Assembly: GCA_021464245.1 (NCBI GenBank) | Contig: JADCRB010000026.1 | Span: 4,563,769-4,627,768, forward strand | Length of the DNA: 64,000 nt | Direction: 5' to 3' | Origin: Carallia brachiata | Lineage: Eukaryota > Streptophyta > Magnoliopsida > Malpighiales > Rhizophoraceae | Part shown: positions 1 through 11,387 of the stretch, piece after piece | How positions within the stretch are numbered: position 1 is the stretch's first letter | Layout of the letters: each line of letters starts with the position of its first letter | Made by a program: the position numbers and the translations under genes | The notes under the pieces: generated by a model | Database searches by the model: none | What the model was told of the DNA's origin: nothing | The model's input: the letters and a program-made list of their open reading frames with translations, nothing else

Positions 1-1971
1 AGCACCACCACCCACCCAGGCAAATCCTGGAAAAAGCTTTTTATATATTAGGGAATATACGCATAGGGAAAGACGGCATCTTTTTTGAAATGTTCGGAAT
101 TGCTTTATTATACTGCTTCCAATTCAATTCAAGTAAAAAAAAATCAAAAATAAATTTAAGCAAAATATAAAAAGATTTTACTACGTAGTAATGTAGTAGG
201 AGATACAAAAGAGTGCATAGTTTGTTAAACGGTTCATATAGAATTTTTTAAAAAAAGTTAAAAAACATTTCACTAAATTAGGTCACGTAATTATATATTC
301 ACTGCATTATTGAAGATGTGTTGCCATCGAATTTTTCTAAAACTATGCACATATGTGTGTGTTTGTGCTTGCATCTATTTTGGGAAATTGGGATAACCAT
401 GTCTTGAATTTGTACCTTCTACATAGGACGTATAGAACTTGGCTTTCTCAACCTGTCTGTCGGTCTACTTTAAAAATGATGGTGGCATGTAAAAAAAAGT
501 ACGAATTTCTTGCATCAGGCTAAAACGTATGTTGTCAATTTAGTGAGTTGGTGGGCAACTGGCAGTTCTCTGGGTAAATTTGTGGATATTCCTTGAATCT
601 TTAAAAACAAGGGAAAAGAAAATTCAAAACGTATATAGAGCAACAAATTTTCTAGGGCAAATTGAAAGAAGAATTTAGCACATGCAAATTTCTCTATTTC
701 TAATTGAATCAATATTTATATTCCAAGAAGCAATACCTTCAATATCAAAAGACTATTCTTTTTTTAAGAAAAAAAAAAGAAGAAATCATTAATGATATTT
801 TACAGTTCCACTAGATAAAATTTCATTAATAAGAAAAGAAAATTTTGTGAGAATAAATTTAATTTCATCAAACACTTTATCACAAACTCAAACCTAACAG
901 TTCTAACCTGACAATAAACTAGTTTCTCTTTTCAACAGACTCTTAGTGAGGCAAATTCCGGAAGTATGGGTTAATGCTTAATCACAAATGATAATCTTAG
1001 GCACTCGAGTGTAATTATGGGGACTGATTATGGGGAGAGAGTAGAAGCTTTTCGACTTCCGTAATTATGGATTTATGGGGACTTGCCGTTTGTGGCCCTC
1101 AGCTCCGCAATAGTGTTGTAGCGTTGAAAACCGAATGAAAATAGGCCTGAGTGGAGCTTGATTAAGGAATCCATTGCATGAGTTTGATGGACCAAGCAAA
1201 CAGTCCCAAAACACGGCAACGAAAATGTTCAATAACTGTTTTGGCCCAAATTTCCTGGATTTGTTTGAGTTTCATTTTGAGCCTGTTACAATTGAAATCA
1301 AGGTCTTGCAGTGAAAGGGCCGAGTTTCTTTCTGGGCAATGACAAACCTTACCACTCTGGTTCATTTGTTACTAGGAAATAATCAAGGATAAGCTGAAAA
1401 TCAATTCTAATTTTTATAATTTTTTAATTTTTATTTGAATATTGTACCCTTATGTTTTACTTGATATAAGTCTATATTTGGAGTGAATTAGACAATCCGT
1501 TAAAAAATATTATGACTAGGCAGCATATGTTTTTAAAAAATTCAAATTATGTTTAAAATAGACTCAAATAGAAGAAAAAGTTATTCACCTATTGTTCCAG
1601 ACAATGACCTAGTAATTATGGCTCTGCTGATCTCACATTATTTATTTAGGGCAACATTGGAGTGAACAAAACCCCCATCAAATAAAAATTTCTAATAAAG
1701 AGAAACAAAAAAAATCAAAAGAATTGAATAACCAAAGGATAGGGTTTTAGATCACCAACACATGGAACTCAAACTATAAGTAAATTAATCTGGCCCATTT
1801 GACAATATTCAATGGAAGAGTTTAGCCACTACGTACCAAAAAGATCAAATGGAGTAAAAATTTTATAATATATCAGTCAAATATATATAATATATCCACA
1901 TTCCTCGTTGCTCTTTAATCTTTATGCACCATTCAAGTCAACACCCTTTTAATTCAACGAGCTGAAGCACA
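1..1971. other. AT-rich intergenic region, no gene recognised
   Basis: No coding region is recognisable on either strand. The longest open frames are about 65 codons with no family resemblance. The sequence is AT-rich with homopolymer runs. A short imperfect repeat of a TAATTATGGGGA-like unit occurs near 1012-1085. The last few hundred bases are the probable 3' flank and UTR of the minus-strand receptor-like kinase. Confidence 0.5.
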
Positions 1972-4900
1972 TCATTGGTTTGAAATTTTCTCTAGAATTT
2001 GAAGTGCTTCTTTCATGGACGGTCTATTTTGTGCTGCAAAAGCACAACTGGACCCTAGCTTCAAGCCGGCCACAAAGGCATCTTCCTTAGCCTCCACGTC
2101 AGACCTGATTGCCACGTCAGCCAATTTCAACACCATGTTCTTGTCTTCCAACGTTGAACCGGCGGTCCATTGACTCCATTCTCTTTCTGTAAACACTCTC
2201 CCTGTGAGAAGTTCAAGCAAAACGACGCCAAATGAGTAGACATCCCATTTGGGGTTTGGCTTCAGGTTCTTGAGTGACTCCGGCGCTCGATATGGGGATG
2301 AACTAGCCGTGGAGGAGCCAGCAGATGTGGAGGGCGCAGGAGGGCTGCAGGCAGTGACGGGGTGGTCTTGTGAGGTGCAGACCATGGACCTTAGGCTACC
2401 AAAGCCGCGGCTTGAATTGCTGGCCTTGTAGTCGTTGTTATTGCTAGACACAAGACGGTCTAGCCCAAAATCAGAAATTATGGGCTCCATGTCAATGTTT
2501 AAAAGGATGTTACTTGGTTTGATGTTGCCATGTACGCATTTCTTCTCATGCAGAAAGGCTAATCCTCGAGCTATTCCTCTTGCTATCTTGAACCGGACGT
2601 CAAGAGATAGATGGCTTGGCGATGAACCTGATTTTCCTGAATTTTGCCAAAGGAATGAATTTAGATTTCTAGTGCAAGAAAGAAGACTACAATTTAAGTC
2701 AAAAGATAGAGCAATTTGAGACAAGCTCATTAATTTGTAGAAATTATAACTTCTTCTTCTTCTTCTTCTTTTTTTTTTTTTTTTCGTTTTTTTGTCATTT
2801 GAAACTAACAATCGAACGGTTTGGCAGATTTTGATGTGAAGAAACTAAAATGATGAGATTTGAACCCATAAAAAAGAACATGTGACGGACTATATTTGGC
2901 CCATTAAGAGATGAATACTAAAGAAATTCATACTACCAAATTATCTCGAAGGAGCATGTGGATAATAAAAAAAAATAATAATTAGAAATCGGATAAAAGA
3001 AATAATTAATTTTAGAACTTGGTTTTAACACCATACAAAACAACTACACAAATCAGCCATACTAATAATAACAAATGCAACTTCTTACTAAAAGAATGTA
3101 ATTATACTGATAAAATGTGAAATAATAAAATTTAAATTTAAAATTAGGTCAGTATTATTTTATAATTTAAAGTATAAATCTTATATGATATAAGTTAAAA
3201 AAAAATTTCAAAAAAAAGTTTTTTTTAAAAAAATTCATACAAAATACCAAAGTAATTACATTTTTTTAATAAGAGATTGCATTTGTTACGATTAGTATGG
3301 CGGGTTTGTACAATTTACTTAGTTTAAAACTTTATTCTTAATTTTAATTAAAGTGAATTAGAAAAAAAAAAAGAAAAAGAAAAGAAAAGATCTATGACTC
3401 CAGGTAAGATTAAGGGGGTGTTTAAGTTAATTTTTAAGAGGGTACATTTGCATTTTATTTTTAAAAAATAGGGAGATGAGTGTTTGGTTAATTTTTTTGA
3501 GTTGCTCTTTGATTTTTCTTATTTCACATCCTAAAAGCAGCAGATTGAAAAGCAGTTACTTTTTACTGCTTTTTCAGTTGCTTTTTAGTTTTTAATATTA
3601 ATAATAATTTATATAAACGAAAATACCCTCAAAATTTTTTTTAAAAATTCATTATTTTTTTACTTATCACTTAATATGATTTGTTAGTTATTACTTAATT
3701 TCATCAATATTTATATAAACGAAATATTTTTATTTTTCAAAAATTCTTAAATATTTTTTTAATTCAAATTTTCATTAATATTGATACTTTAAAAAATATT
3801 TTAAATATTATATTTTTTATTATCTAGTAAATATTAATATTTTTTAAAAAAATAAAAATTAAGTGAAAAGATTCTCAATATTATTTATAAAATATTTATT
3901 TTAAAAATAAAAATTATAAAATATGAAGATAATTTTATTAATATAATATATTGATCTAAATTAAATATTCAAATCAGTCATTTAATTATTTAACGACAAT
4001 AATAAGTACAAAATTCAGCAATCAGCAATACAATAATAAGCAGTAGGAACTAACAACAACAATATAAAATAGATAAGCCGAACAGGTCATAAGATGAATA
4101 GCGCATTGTAGCAAAAAAATACCGTGAAATGCTAATAGGTATCAAGGAGTGGTAGCGTATCATAGCAAAATAAGAGCAAATGTGCTAATATGTACCGGAG
4201 CCAAGGAGGAGGGAAAGAAAGAAACTCACTGTAACAAGAGGTGGTAGCGAGGAGGTTGCCATTGGAGACAAAGTCATAGATAACAAGCTTCTCATCGATT
4301 CCCCAGTAAAACCCACGAACCCTAACCAAATTTGGGTGCCTTAACTTAGCTATGAGCCTCACTTGATTCTCAAACTCCCTGAACCTCTCCGTCGACGCCC
4401 AGCCGCCGCCCTCTCCGATGCGCCTCACGGCAAGTGCTGTCCCGTCGGCTAGCACCGCCTTGTAAACTATGCTCCTTCCGCTCATTCCCAATACGTAAGC
4501 CGAAGATTTTAGAAGGGTCTCCGTCTCTAGCTCCGTCTTGCCGTCCACCATCACCAGCTTCCCTCCTCCTTTCTGTTCTGTAGCAGCTTCCTTTTTGTAG
4601 TCCTCGTATTCGCGGTCGCTCTCCGAGGTTGTCGTTTGTGATATTTCTCCTACGTTTTTGATCGTTAAGCATGACCATGTTGTTCTTGTTGTTGTTTTTG
4701 TTGTTGTGGGCTTCCTTGGCTCATTCTCGGCTTTGGATGCTATGGTTTCTGGTGGGTTAGTTTTGGTTTTGTCCAGAATTAATGTTGCCTTCCTCTTCTT
4801 GAGTTTGTACAGGTATAAGATGACTAAAGCAAGGAGAGCTATTCCGGCCAAATCTGCCGCGGTGATGGCTACTATTGTGCTTGGTTTTAGGCCTGTTCGG

Positions 4901-5847
4901 GCTATCTGGGTTTCGGTTGAATTTGGTTGTGCAGGCGCCGAGTGCACTGGCTTCGGAATTACTGCTATGGCCGGCGAGATCGGTGTGCAAAGATTTTTCA
5001 ATGGTTTACCACAAAGGTCCACATTTCCTCTGAAAGATTCTGTCTTTTGGTGGAGCAATGACAGAGACTCTGGAATGGCTCCGGTTAGATTGTTGAAGGA
5101 GAGATCAATTGTGGCACTGCCTGGGATGGTTCTTGCAAACTCTGCCGATATTGATCCTGAAATCTTGTTATAAGAGAGATTCAAGTACTGCAAATTGTTC
5201 CCACCAAAATCAAGAGGTAAAGACCCGTTTAATAGATTGGACGACAGATCCAGCACTTGAACAGAATCAAAAGCACCAGGAACAGAACCGGAAAAGTAGT
5301 TTTTTCTTAGGGAAAGAACTGTAAGATTCTCCAAAGCTGTCAAATTTTGAGGTATATTCCCTGCTAAGGCATTACCAGAAAGATTCAAGAGCTTTAAACC
5401 CTTCAATCCACCAATAATCTCAGGCAACTCACCAGAGATCTCATTGCCTGAAAGGGAAATAACTTGGAGCTCGGTGGCATTGAAAATGGAGTCAGGCAAT
5501 GACCCATTGAAGAAGTTGTCTGAAAGATCAAGATTCCTGAGGTGTTCAATGTAGCCCAAGTCAGGTGGGATGGAACCTAAAAGCTGGCTGCTTGGTATCA
5601 ACAAGCTGGTGACTCTGAAAGTGTCTGGTGTGCTAGGAAGCCCCATTTCTGAACAGGTCACCCCATTCCATGAGCATGGCGTTTCATCGTCGGAGTTCCA
5701 GTTCTGTAGGACTGATAAAGGGTCGCTGAGGATGGAGTACTTGAAGGAAAGCAAAAGTACCCCATCCGTGTTGAGTGCTAATGTGGGAATTACAACCAAA
5801 AGAAGAATCAAGGCCAAGAGATGAAGATAAATGACAGTGAAATTCAT
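1972..5847 (-). CDS. LRR receptor-like kinase, likely pseudokinase (two exons)
   Basis: The model is complement(join(1972..2636,4230..5847)), 760 residues, with a phase-1 GT-AG intron of 1593 bp. The start at 5847 gives a hydrophobic signal peptide (about residues 1-24). Then come an LRR N-cap with a CSWNGVTC motif, about seven leucine-rich repeats (about 85-270), a Ser/Pro-rich stalk, one transmembrane helix (about 325-350) and a cytoplasmic kinase-like domain (about 450-745). Length and the spliced join (a YRKSGSS motif) match what I recall of Arabidopsis At4g37250/At2g23300 (LRR subfamily III). The domain looks catalytically impaired. The VAIK lysine region reads AVRR, the glycine loop is incomplete, and HRD is replaced by HGN, although DFG and the APE-like PES are kept. 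It is inferred to be a plasma-membrane receptor that signals as a scaffold. The ligand is unknown. Confidence 0.9.
2637..4229 (-). other. Intron of the LRR receptor-like kinase gene
   Basis: On the minus strand the donor is GTGAGT at 4229-4224 and the acceptor is CAG ending at 2637. Reading straight past the donor would add about 31 unrelated residues before a stop. An in-frame reading upstream of the acceptor is likewise non-homologous. The intron is AT-rich, contains a CTT-type microsatellite at about 2752-2785, and holds a probable Tourist-like element at 3414-4089. Confidence 0.85.
3414..4089. mobile_element. Probable Tourist/Harbinger-like MITE in the kinase intron
   Basis: The segment begins GGGGGTGTTTAAGTTAA after TAA (3411-3413) and ends near AAGCCGAACAGGTCA before TAA (4090-4092). 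The ends are only partly complementary: TGTT and TTA align, the rest is degenerate. The interior is very AT-rich and has AAGCAG-type subterminal motifs near both ends. The 3-bp TAA flanks and the TGTT-containing ends fit the PIF/Harbinger superfamily, but the match is weak and the boundaries are tentative. Confidence 0.4.
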
Positions 5848-5933
5848 GGTTTCCTGAACTACCGTGACATGTTAAGACCCAGACAATGTATATTCATTGT
5901 GGAGGCATACTGAGACACAGAGGGAGAGATGGT

Positions 5934-5988
5934 GACCAACTGCAGGTGATTGAGATTGGGACCAACTGCAGGTGATTGAGATTGGGAA
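5934..5988. repeat. 26-bp tandem duplication in the kinase 5' flank
   Basis: The unit ACCAACTGCAGGTGATTGAG plus ATTGGG occurs twice in direct tandem about 90-140 bp upstream of the kinase start codon, probably within its 5' UTR or core promoter. The two copies look identical, which suggests a recent slippage or duplication event. Confidence 0.8.
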
Positions 5989-6309
5989 CAGAGGAAGAGC
6001 AGAGAAGAGTAGTTAATGTTGATGTGTTGCATGTATAATCAAAGAAAACTTAGCGGGAGGTGGGGGAATGCGAAAAAGAAGGGTACTCAGAGAGGAAAGC
6101 TAGTGTGGGTTTGCAGAGAAAGGATTGAGGATACCAGAAAGTGCCAATCTTTATGTATCCTGTGGAGTTGATATGCTGAAAGGAACTCAACAGAAAATTG
6201 GAAACGTAATAAGAGGTGTAGAAAGAAAATTGGATTTATCTTTTAAGAAAAGAAATGAAGATGAGAAGATTTGTTTATATTTTCTTTTTTACACATATTA
6301 GTTATGTAG

Positions 6310-6510
6310 TACACCATCTGAGGTGGTAGAGCGTGCTTCCCCCACGTCCGATCTAGGTTCGAGTCTCAGTGATCGCGTGTGGAGGCAACATTCTTCCGAT
6401 AATTCGTAACACTGATTACGAACTCGGCAATCGCAGTGGTTGGTTTGGGGAGGTCCATTGGTCTCAGTGGATCTGTTTCTTTAAGTTGGGTTAAACAAGA
6501 CACGCTAAAT
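6310..6510 (+). mobile_element. tRNA-derived SINE-like copy (family A)
   Basis: An RNA polymerase III A-box-like TGGTAGAGCG (about 6325-6334) is followed about 30 bp later by a B-box GGTTCGAGTCT (6356-6366). A non-tRNA body rich in GCGTGTGGAGGC and CGATAATTCG segments follows. The same order of motifs recurs at 50920-51170 and, more degenerate, at 62980-63230, so this is a dispersed family. It does not fold as a complete tRNA, and I could not fix a target-site duplication. Confidence 0.6.
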
Positions 6511-9500
6511 GGAGGATTATTTCGATTTTAACTCATAAATCTAATAATTGACATACTTGCGAAATTTTTTTTTTTTGTTAAAAAAAAAAAAGTGATATAG
6601 TTCAAATGGAGAGGGGAATCTTGTGTCTGATACTACAAGGAGAGGGAGTATACTTCTCTTTTTTTAGGGTAGGCAAAGATAAAGATTAAATGGAAAAGAA
6701 TAATTTTTAACACTACACCTGAAATATTTACTGAAACCGTAACAATGGTGCGAGGGTTGGGAGATGGGTTAAATTAAAATTTTTCGCCCCTTCCAAGTTG
6801 TTCACTTAAACGATTGAGGTCACAGAAGAAGAAATAATGGAAGCAGCTCCTGCAAGGTGCAAAACAAAACGGGAGTAAATTTTTGAATGGAAAACATTTG
6901 GTGCAATTTTTTAAGTAGGGTTATAATATAATCAAAAATTATATTGGTCGTTAAATAGTCAGATTTAGAAAAAATAAATAAATAAGCAGTTGTATGATGT
7001 AGGGTGAATTTTTTAGCTGTTTGATACTAACAAAAATACCAATTTGTAGTGGAGTTTTTTTTACAATTTACCGTCTTTCTGCGAGGGTGAAAAAGAGTAC
7101 GGCATGGATATGGCACCTCCTGGGCTGGGAATGGGACCCCTAAACCAGAGGATAAGTTTTGTGATCATATTGGATGTGCATACCTATAGTCGGCTGCCCA
7201 CAAAACAACTCTATTGTCTATCAAACCCAAAACCAACTAACCTTGTACATATCCCAAATATGCAGCATCAGTTAGCTAACCCACTTCGACTCCTCATTTC
7301 CATCTTTAGCTGCTGACCTAATCTCAATTCCCTTAGATACTTATCATTACTTCGTCATGATATAATTAATTTTTAATACTTTTATATACAAGAGGGACCT
7401 TGTTTGGTAGTTGGTACATATATGATTGACTGTTTTGTTTGGATGGGCCTCGGCCATAACGTTCAGTTTCTTAATTCGTAAGAACAAAAGTGAGAAAAAA
7501 GTTGTCAAATTCCTTTTTTTTTCCGCAAAAATTAGAAAGCCAGGGTGAGAATTGTGCTGATCCTAGCGTTTGGTAGGCTGATTTTTACACCAAATTCATG
7601 AAGTGTAAAGTAATGGTTTCTAAGTTATCTTATAATTATACATGATGAGATATATTTTAATCCAACCGAACAAATTAATGAGAATTCAAATTTACGAATA
7701 AATTTTCTTCTAACTATTAGATTATAACGACAGATAGTTAAAACTCTATTACTATTACTCTATTCACTTTATATTCGAGTTATGTTACATTATTGGAAAA
7801 GAAGGTAATTGCCCCCAGAAAGTAGAATCATCATTTGTGCAATGGAAAATTCGTGTCCAACTTTTGTCTAGATTCCTTTTTCTGCCTGAAAGCTCCAAAG
7901 AAATAGCAATCACAACGTGCACGACTGCATTCATAATCACTAGTAATTAAGTTCTCCAAAGGCCTCGAAGGGAAAAACAAATCGCAGGAGGAATGCGGAA
8001 AAATTATAAGAACTAAACCAAATATACATAGGGATTTAAGATTCTTTGCGTCAAGTGTGTCATCTGTCCATGTGTTTTTTTTTTCCCTGGCACATAGGAA
8101 ATTTAGTAAACCCAGTATTTAGTAAACCCAGCTAGCTGCTGCATATGCCTCCATTGCATTTGCAGCATATAATTTGGCTTCAAGTTTGATTGAACAAACT
8201 CGTAGCTAGGAGGTGGACATAAAATCACGGGAATGCTACAAAATCTTGGGACCGCCAGATTTTAAATAGAGAAGAAGGGGTGGTCCAAAATCTAGCACTG
8301 TCTCTATTTCTAAAAATGCTCGATGTCCGATTGGTCAATTCAATTGTGGGAACTGCAATTGTGGATTGTCACTGCTTTTAAACTGCATGCCCGTTTTGTT
8401 TTTTGTTTTTTGTTTTGTTCTTTAATGCATATATATGTAATGAAGATATTGCCACTGTGCGCGGTAATTTATCTTTTAAATAGAGAATCGCTGCAGGGAG
8501 ATATCATTCTAATTACTCGGAATGTGCTTTAAGTAATTATGATTTTCAGATATAAAAATAATGTATGCTTAATCAATTGACAAGATTCAATAAACTGCTT
8601 AAAAGGCTACCAAACGGTTGAAATTGGGTTTTTGGCAAGAACTAACTAGTCGGCTAGTTCTGCCCTTTTCCCTCTTGGTTGGAACTTGGAAGCAGGGTCT
8701 AGTCACCGAGCGTTTTGTGCTCCGAATTATTCGAGCAAAACTAAGTAGATGTATTTAATGAGGTATACAAGAATATATAATTAATTTAATAATATTTAAC
8801 GATTTATTTATTTTTTTAAAAAAATATAATATATTTTTTACAATATAATAATTCAAATTACTATATATTTACTGTATACTTATTTATACATTGTCATCTA
8901 TATTTTTCTTATTATGCATAAAACTAAAAGGTTGAGACTACTGAATTATGACATCTATGTGCCAATAGTGTGCTACCCTTGGACGGTGTCTTTATTCTTC
9001 TAGATTGCCATCATCTTGCAAATCTCTACGTTCTCTTATGGTTTTACCAGAATGTGATGTGTCACGGCATTAATGATCTTATTCAAACTAAAGTTAAAGC
9101 TATTTATACAAAGAAATATTTAAGGCAAATTTTTTAAATAAAATAAATATAATATAAATTATTGAATATTTAAAATTTAAAAAATAAAAAATCAATAATT
9201 TGTTATATATCGTTATATGAAATACGTAATTATTTTAATACTATTTAAAATTAAGTTATGTAGTATAATTTTTTATTAAAAAACTGTTATTACATGATAG
9301 TATTTTAAATACTATTAAAATATTTATACAATCTATTTAATGATATTTAAAAATTTAAATTTTTTATTTTTTTAAATTTAATTAATTTATATTACTTTAA
9401 TTTCTCTTTGATTATACTTTAAAGGAACTCTCCAAATATTTTCCTATTTGGAATCTTGTAGCGATAGGTCCCACGTGATAAAATTTTTCCACCGACATTT

Positions 9501-9784
9501 CTTAAGTTTGCGAGCATTTGAAATATATGGCGCCCAAATGGAAATTATCATTTTTACATTGTTGGCGTTTCTATGGGACTAAGGTTGAGATAATGGAAGA
9601 TTCAACTGGACATGTATTCTTAACGTTATTAATTTTTATTAAAAAGTTTGGAAGTTAGTGAGTTGTATTGTGAAAATTATATAAATTAATGGGACATTTA
9701 TGTATTAATTCCGTTGAGAGCATATTGTTTAAATGAAACCCAACCCCGACAAATTTCTTTTTTTGGTTCTCAAATTTATTTGTA

Positions 9785-10112
9785 ATATGTTTTTTTTTGT
9801 CAAAATTTTTTTTTTGTTCATTAGGAGGTCCATTGAATTGTGAGTTATACAATAAGAGTAGCTATCTTCTCTAATAAATTTCACCCTTTTCTTCCCTCAA
9901 AGGACGTCCCAGTAATTTGAATTCAAGACTTAAGACCTCTAAAATAAAAGTTTTGAAATCAAACTACTGGGGCGTCTTCTGAGGGACGGGAGGAGTGAAA
10001 TTAATGGGAGGGGAGAACTACCCCCATTGTGTAACTCACAGTTAAATGAGCATTCTAATGGATCAAAAAAAAAAAATCAAACCACTGAGACGTCTCTTGA
10101 AAAACGTTTTTG
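9785..10112. repeat. Fold-back (long inverted repeat) element
   Basis: Left arm (about 9800-9930) and right arm (about 9965-10085) are imperfect reverse complements. Shared landmarks are CATTGAATTGTGAGTTATAC against CTGTGAGTTACACAAT (reverse-complement sense), a TTTCAC-CCC-TTCCCTC tract and a GGACGTCCCAGTA segment, so the whole folds back on itself. The 15-bp string TCAAATTTATTTGTA occurs exactly at 9770-9784 and 10113-10127, which looks like a target duplication. A diverged extra copy of the inner CACTGAGACGTCTC part lies at about 10070-10106. No protein is encoded. Confidence 0.65.
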
Positions 10113-10203
10113 TCAAATTTATTTGTATCATCTTGCTTCCTTTTTATCTCAGCATGGTCCATTGGGCCATTAAAACTTACCGATAATGTGGACAAGACTC
10201 TAA

Positions 10204-10631
10204 GGGTGCGTTTAGTGTACAGACTGGACAGTGCGGTATAGGATAGTATAGACTAATATAATATAGAATAGTTATCCTATTTAATGTTTGGATGATATGA
10301 GATAAAATAGTATAGTATATCAAAATTACTTTTTTACCGTTAGAAATAATTGATTTACATTTACTATTAATGTTAATCTTTTTATTAAAAATAATTAAAA
10401 TTAAGTAATGAAATTAATATTTATTTTATATGTTATTATACATTATACTGTTTATAATTTTTCAATTTTGTATAAAAAAATATTTTTTAAAATTAAGTAT
10501 TAATTTTATTTATACAAATAAATTTTAAAATATCAAAAAAAGATTAATATTTTTTTAAAAAATTTTTTGAGGAAAAATTAAATAAATTTTAAGAGATAAA
10601 TTTTCAAATTTATATGAAAAAAAAGAATGAG

Positions 10632-10670
<39 letters not shown>

Positions 10671-11159
10671 GTGAGGAAAGAGAAAGGAAGGGAGGAAGGA
10701 AGAGAGAGGGAGGAGAGAGAAAGGAAGGGAGGAAGGAGGAGGAGGGGAGAGAAAGGGAAGAGAGAGAGACGATGAGTGAGAGAGAGGAGGGAGGAGAGAG
10801 AAAGGAAAGACAGAGAAGAGGAGAGAGAGAGAGAGAAGGGAAGAGAGAGAAGATGAGAGAAAAATGAATTTTTTAAATTTTATGTTAATTTTTTAAAAAA
10901 TATTTAAAATTTATTTTAATTAAGAGAATATTTTAGTAAATATATATAATTTATTAACACTAATACATGATATGTGATAAACTAACCCATAGGAATTAAA
11001 GGGATAGTACTATCACATATTCATGGGATAATAAATATACACTAGTCTATTCTATACGTATCTTATTAACCAACTAAATATGAATTAACATGAATTAAGG
11101 TAAGATAGTTGGCCACTAACTTATTCCATTCTATTTTATTCCATGAAACAAACGTACCC
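10204..11159. mobile_element. Tourist/Harbinger-like element carrying a GA-rich core
   Basis: The left end GGGTGCGTTTAGT and right end (reverse complement) GGGTACGTTTGTT are matching terminal inverted repeats. Both are flanked by TAA (10201-10203 and 11160-11162), the 3-bp duplication typical of PIF/Harbinger Tourist elements. The 956-bp interior has no transposase. It is AT-rich apart from a long purine (GA/GGA) tract at 10637-10866. The element ends about 230 bp upstream of the TIC21 start codon, so it may lie within that promoter. Confidence 0.75.
10637..10866 (+). repeat. GA/GGAA-rich purine microsatellite
   Basis: About 230 bp of almost pure purine on the + strand: (GA)n, then GGAAGGGAGG and GGAGAGAG units, with imperfect internal repetition. 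The 66-codon open frame through it (only E, R, K, G) is a composition artefact. The tract lies inside the Tourist-like element. Confidence 0.9.
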
Positions 11160-11387
11160 TAAAAGGACTGCAAGAAAACGGATTTAGTGAACTGATTGGG
11201 CCTGAGCTCACAACTCGGTAACCTTGATGTTTGGGCTCGCTACTGTGGATTCTCGCACCAACGGTCCAGATTCAACCGCTACAAATGTTGCCGAAATCGG
11301 GCGACAACCGATACGATCAAAGGTGTGTCGAACACTTTCCCACTTCCACAGTTCACTGACTGACAAATACACTCCTAAATTCCAATT

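Larger units (their letters stand above)
5848..9784. other. Intergenic region between kinase gene and fold-back element
   Basis: No gene is recognised. A SINE-like copy lies at about 6310-6510. A 14-bp direct repeat (TTTAGTAAACCCAG twice) lies at about 8101-8130. A 70-codon open frame at 7104-7316 sits in less AT-rich sequence but has no recognisable homology. The rest is AT-rich with homopolymers. Confidence 0.5.

Noticed and set aside
1972..5847. Two separate genes: a short kinase and a truncated LRR protein
   Set aside because: A phase-1 GT-AG intron joins them into a full-length receptor-like kinase of the right size and order.
6310..6390. Possible tRNA gene (A and B boxes)
   Set aside because: No cloverleaf or CCA-acceptor pairing; the body continues as a repeat found elsewhere, so it is a SINE.
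10667..10867. 66-codon open frame of only E, R, K, G, S, M
   Set aside because: It is a translation of the GA/GGA purine tract and has no protein-like composition.
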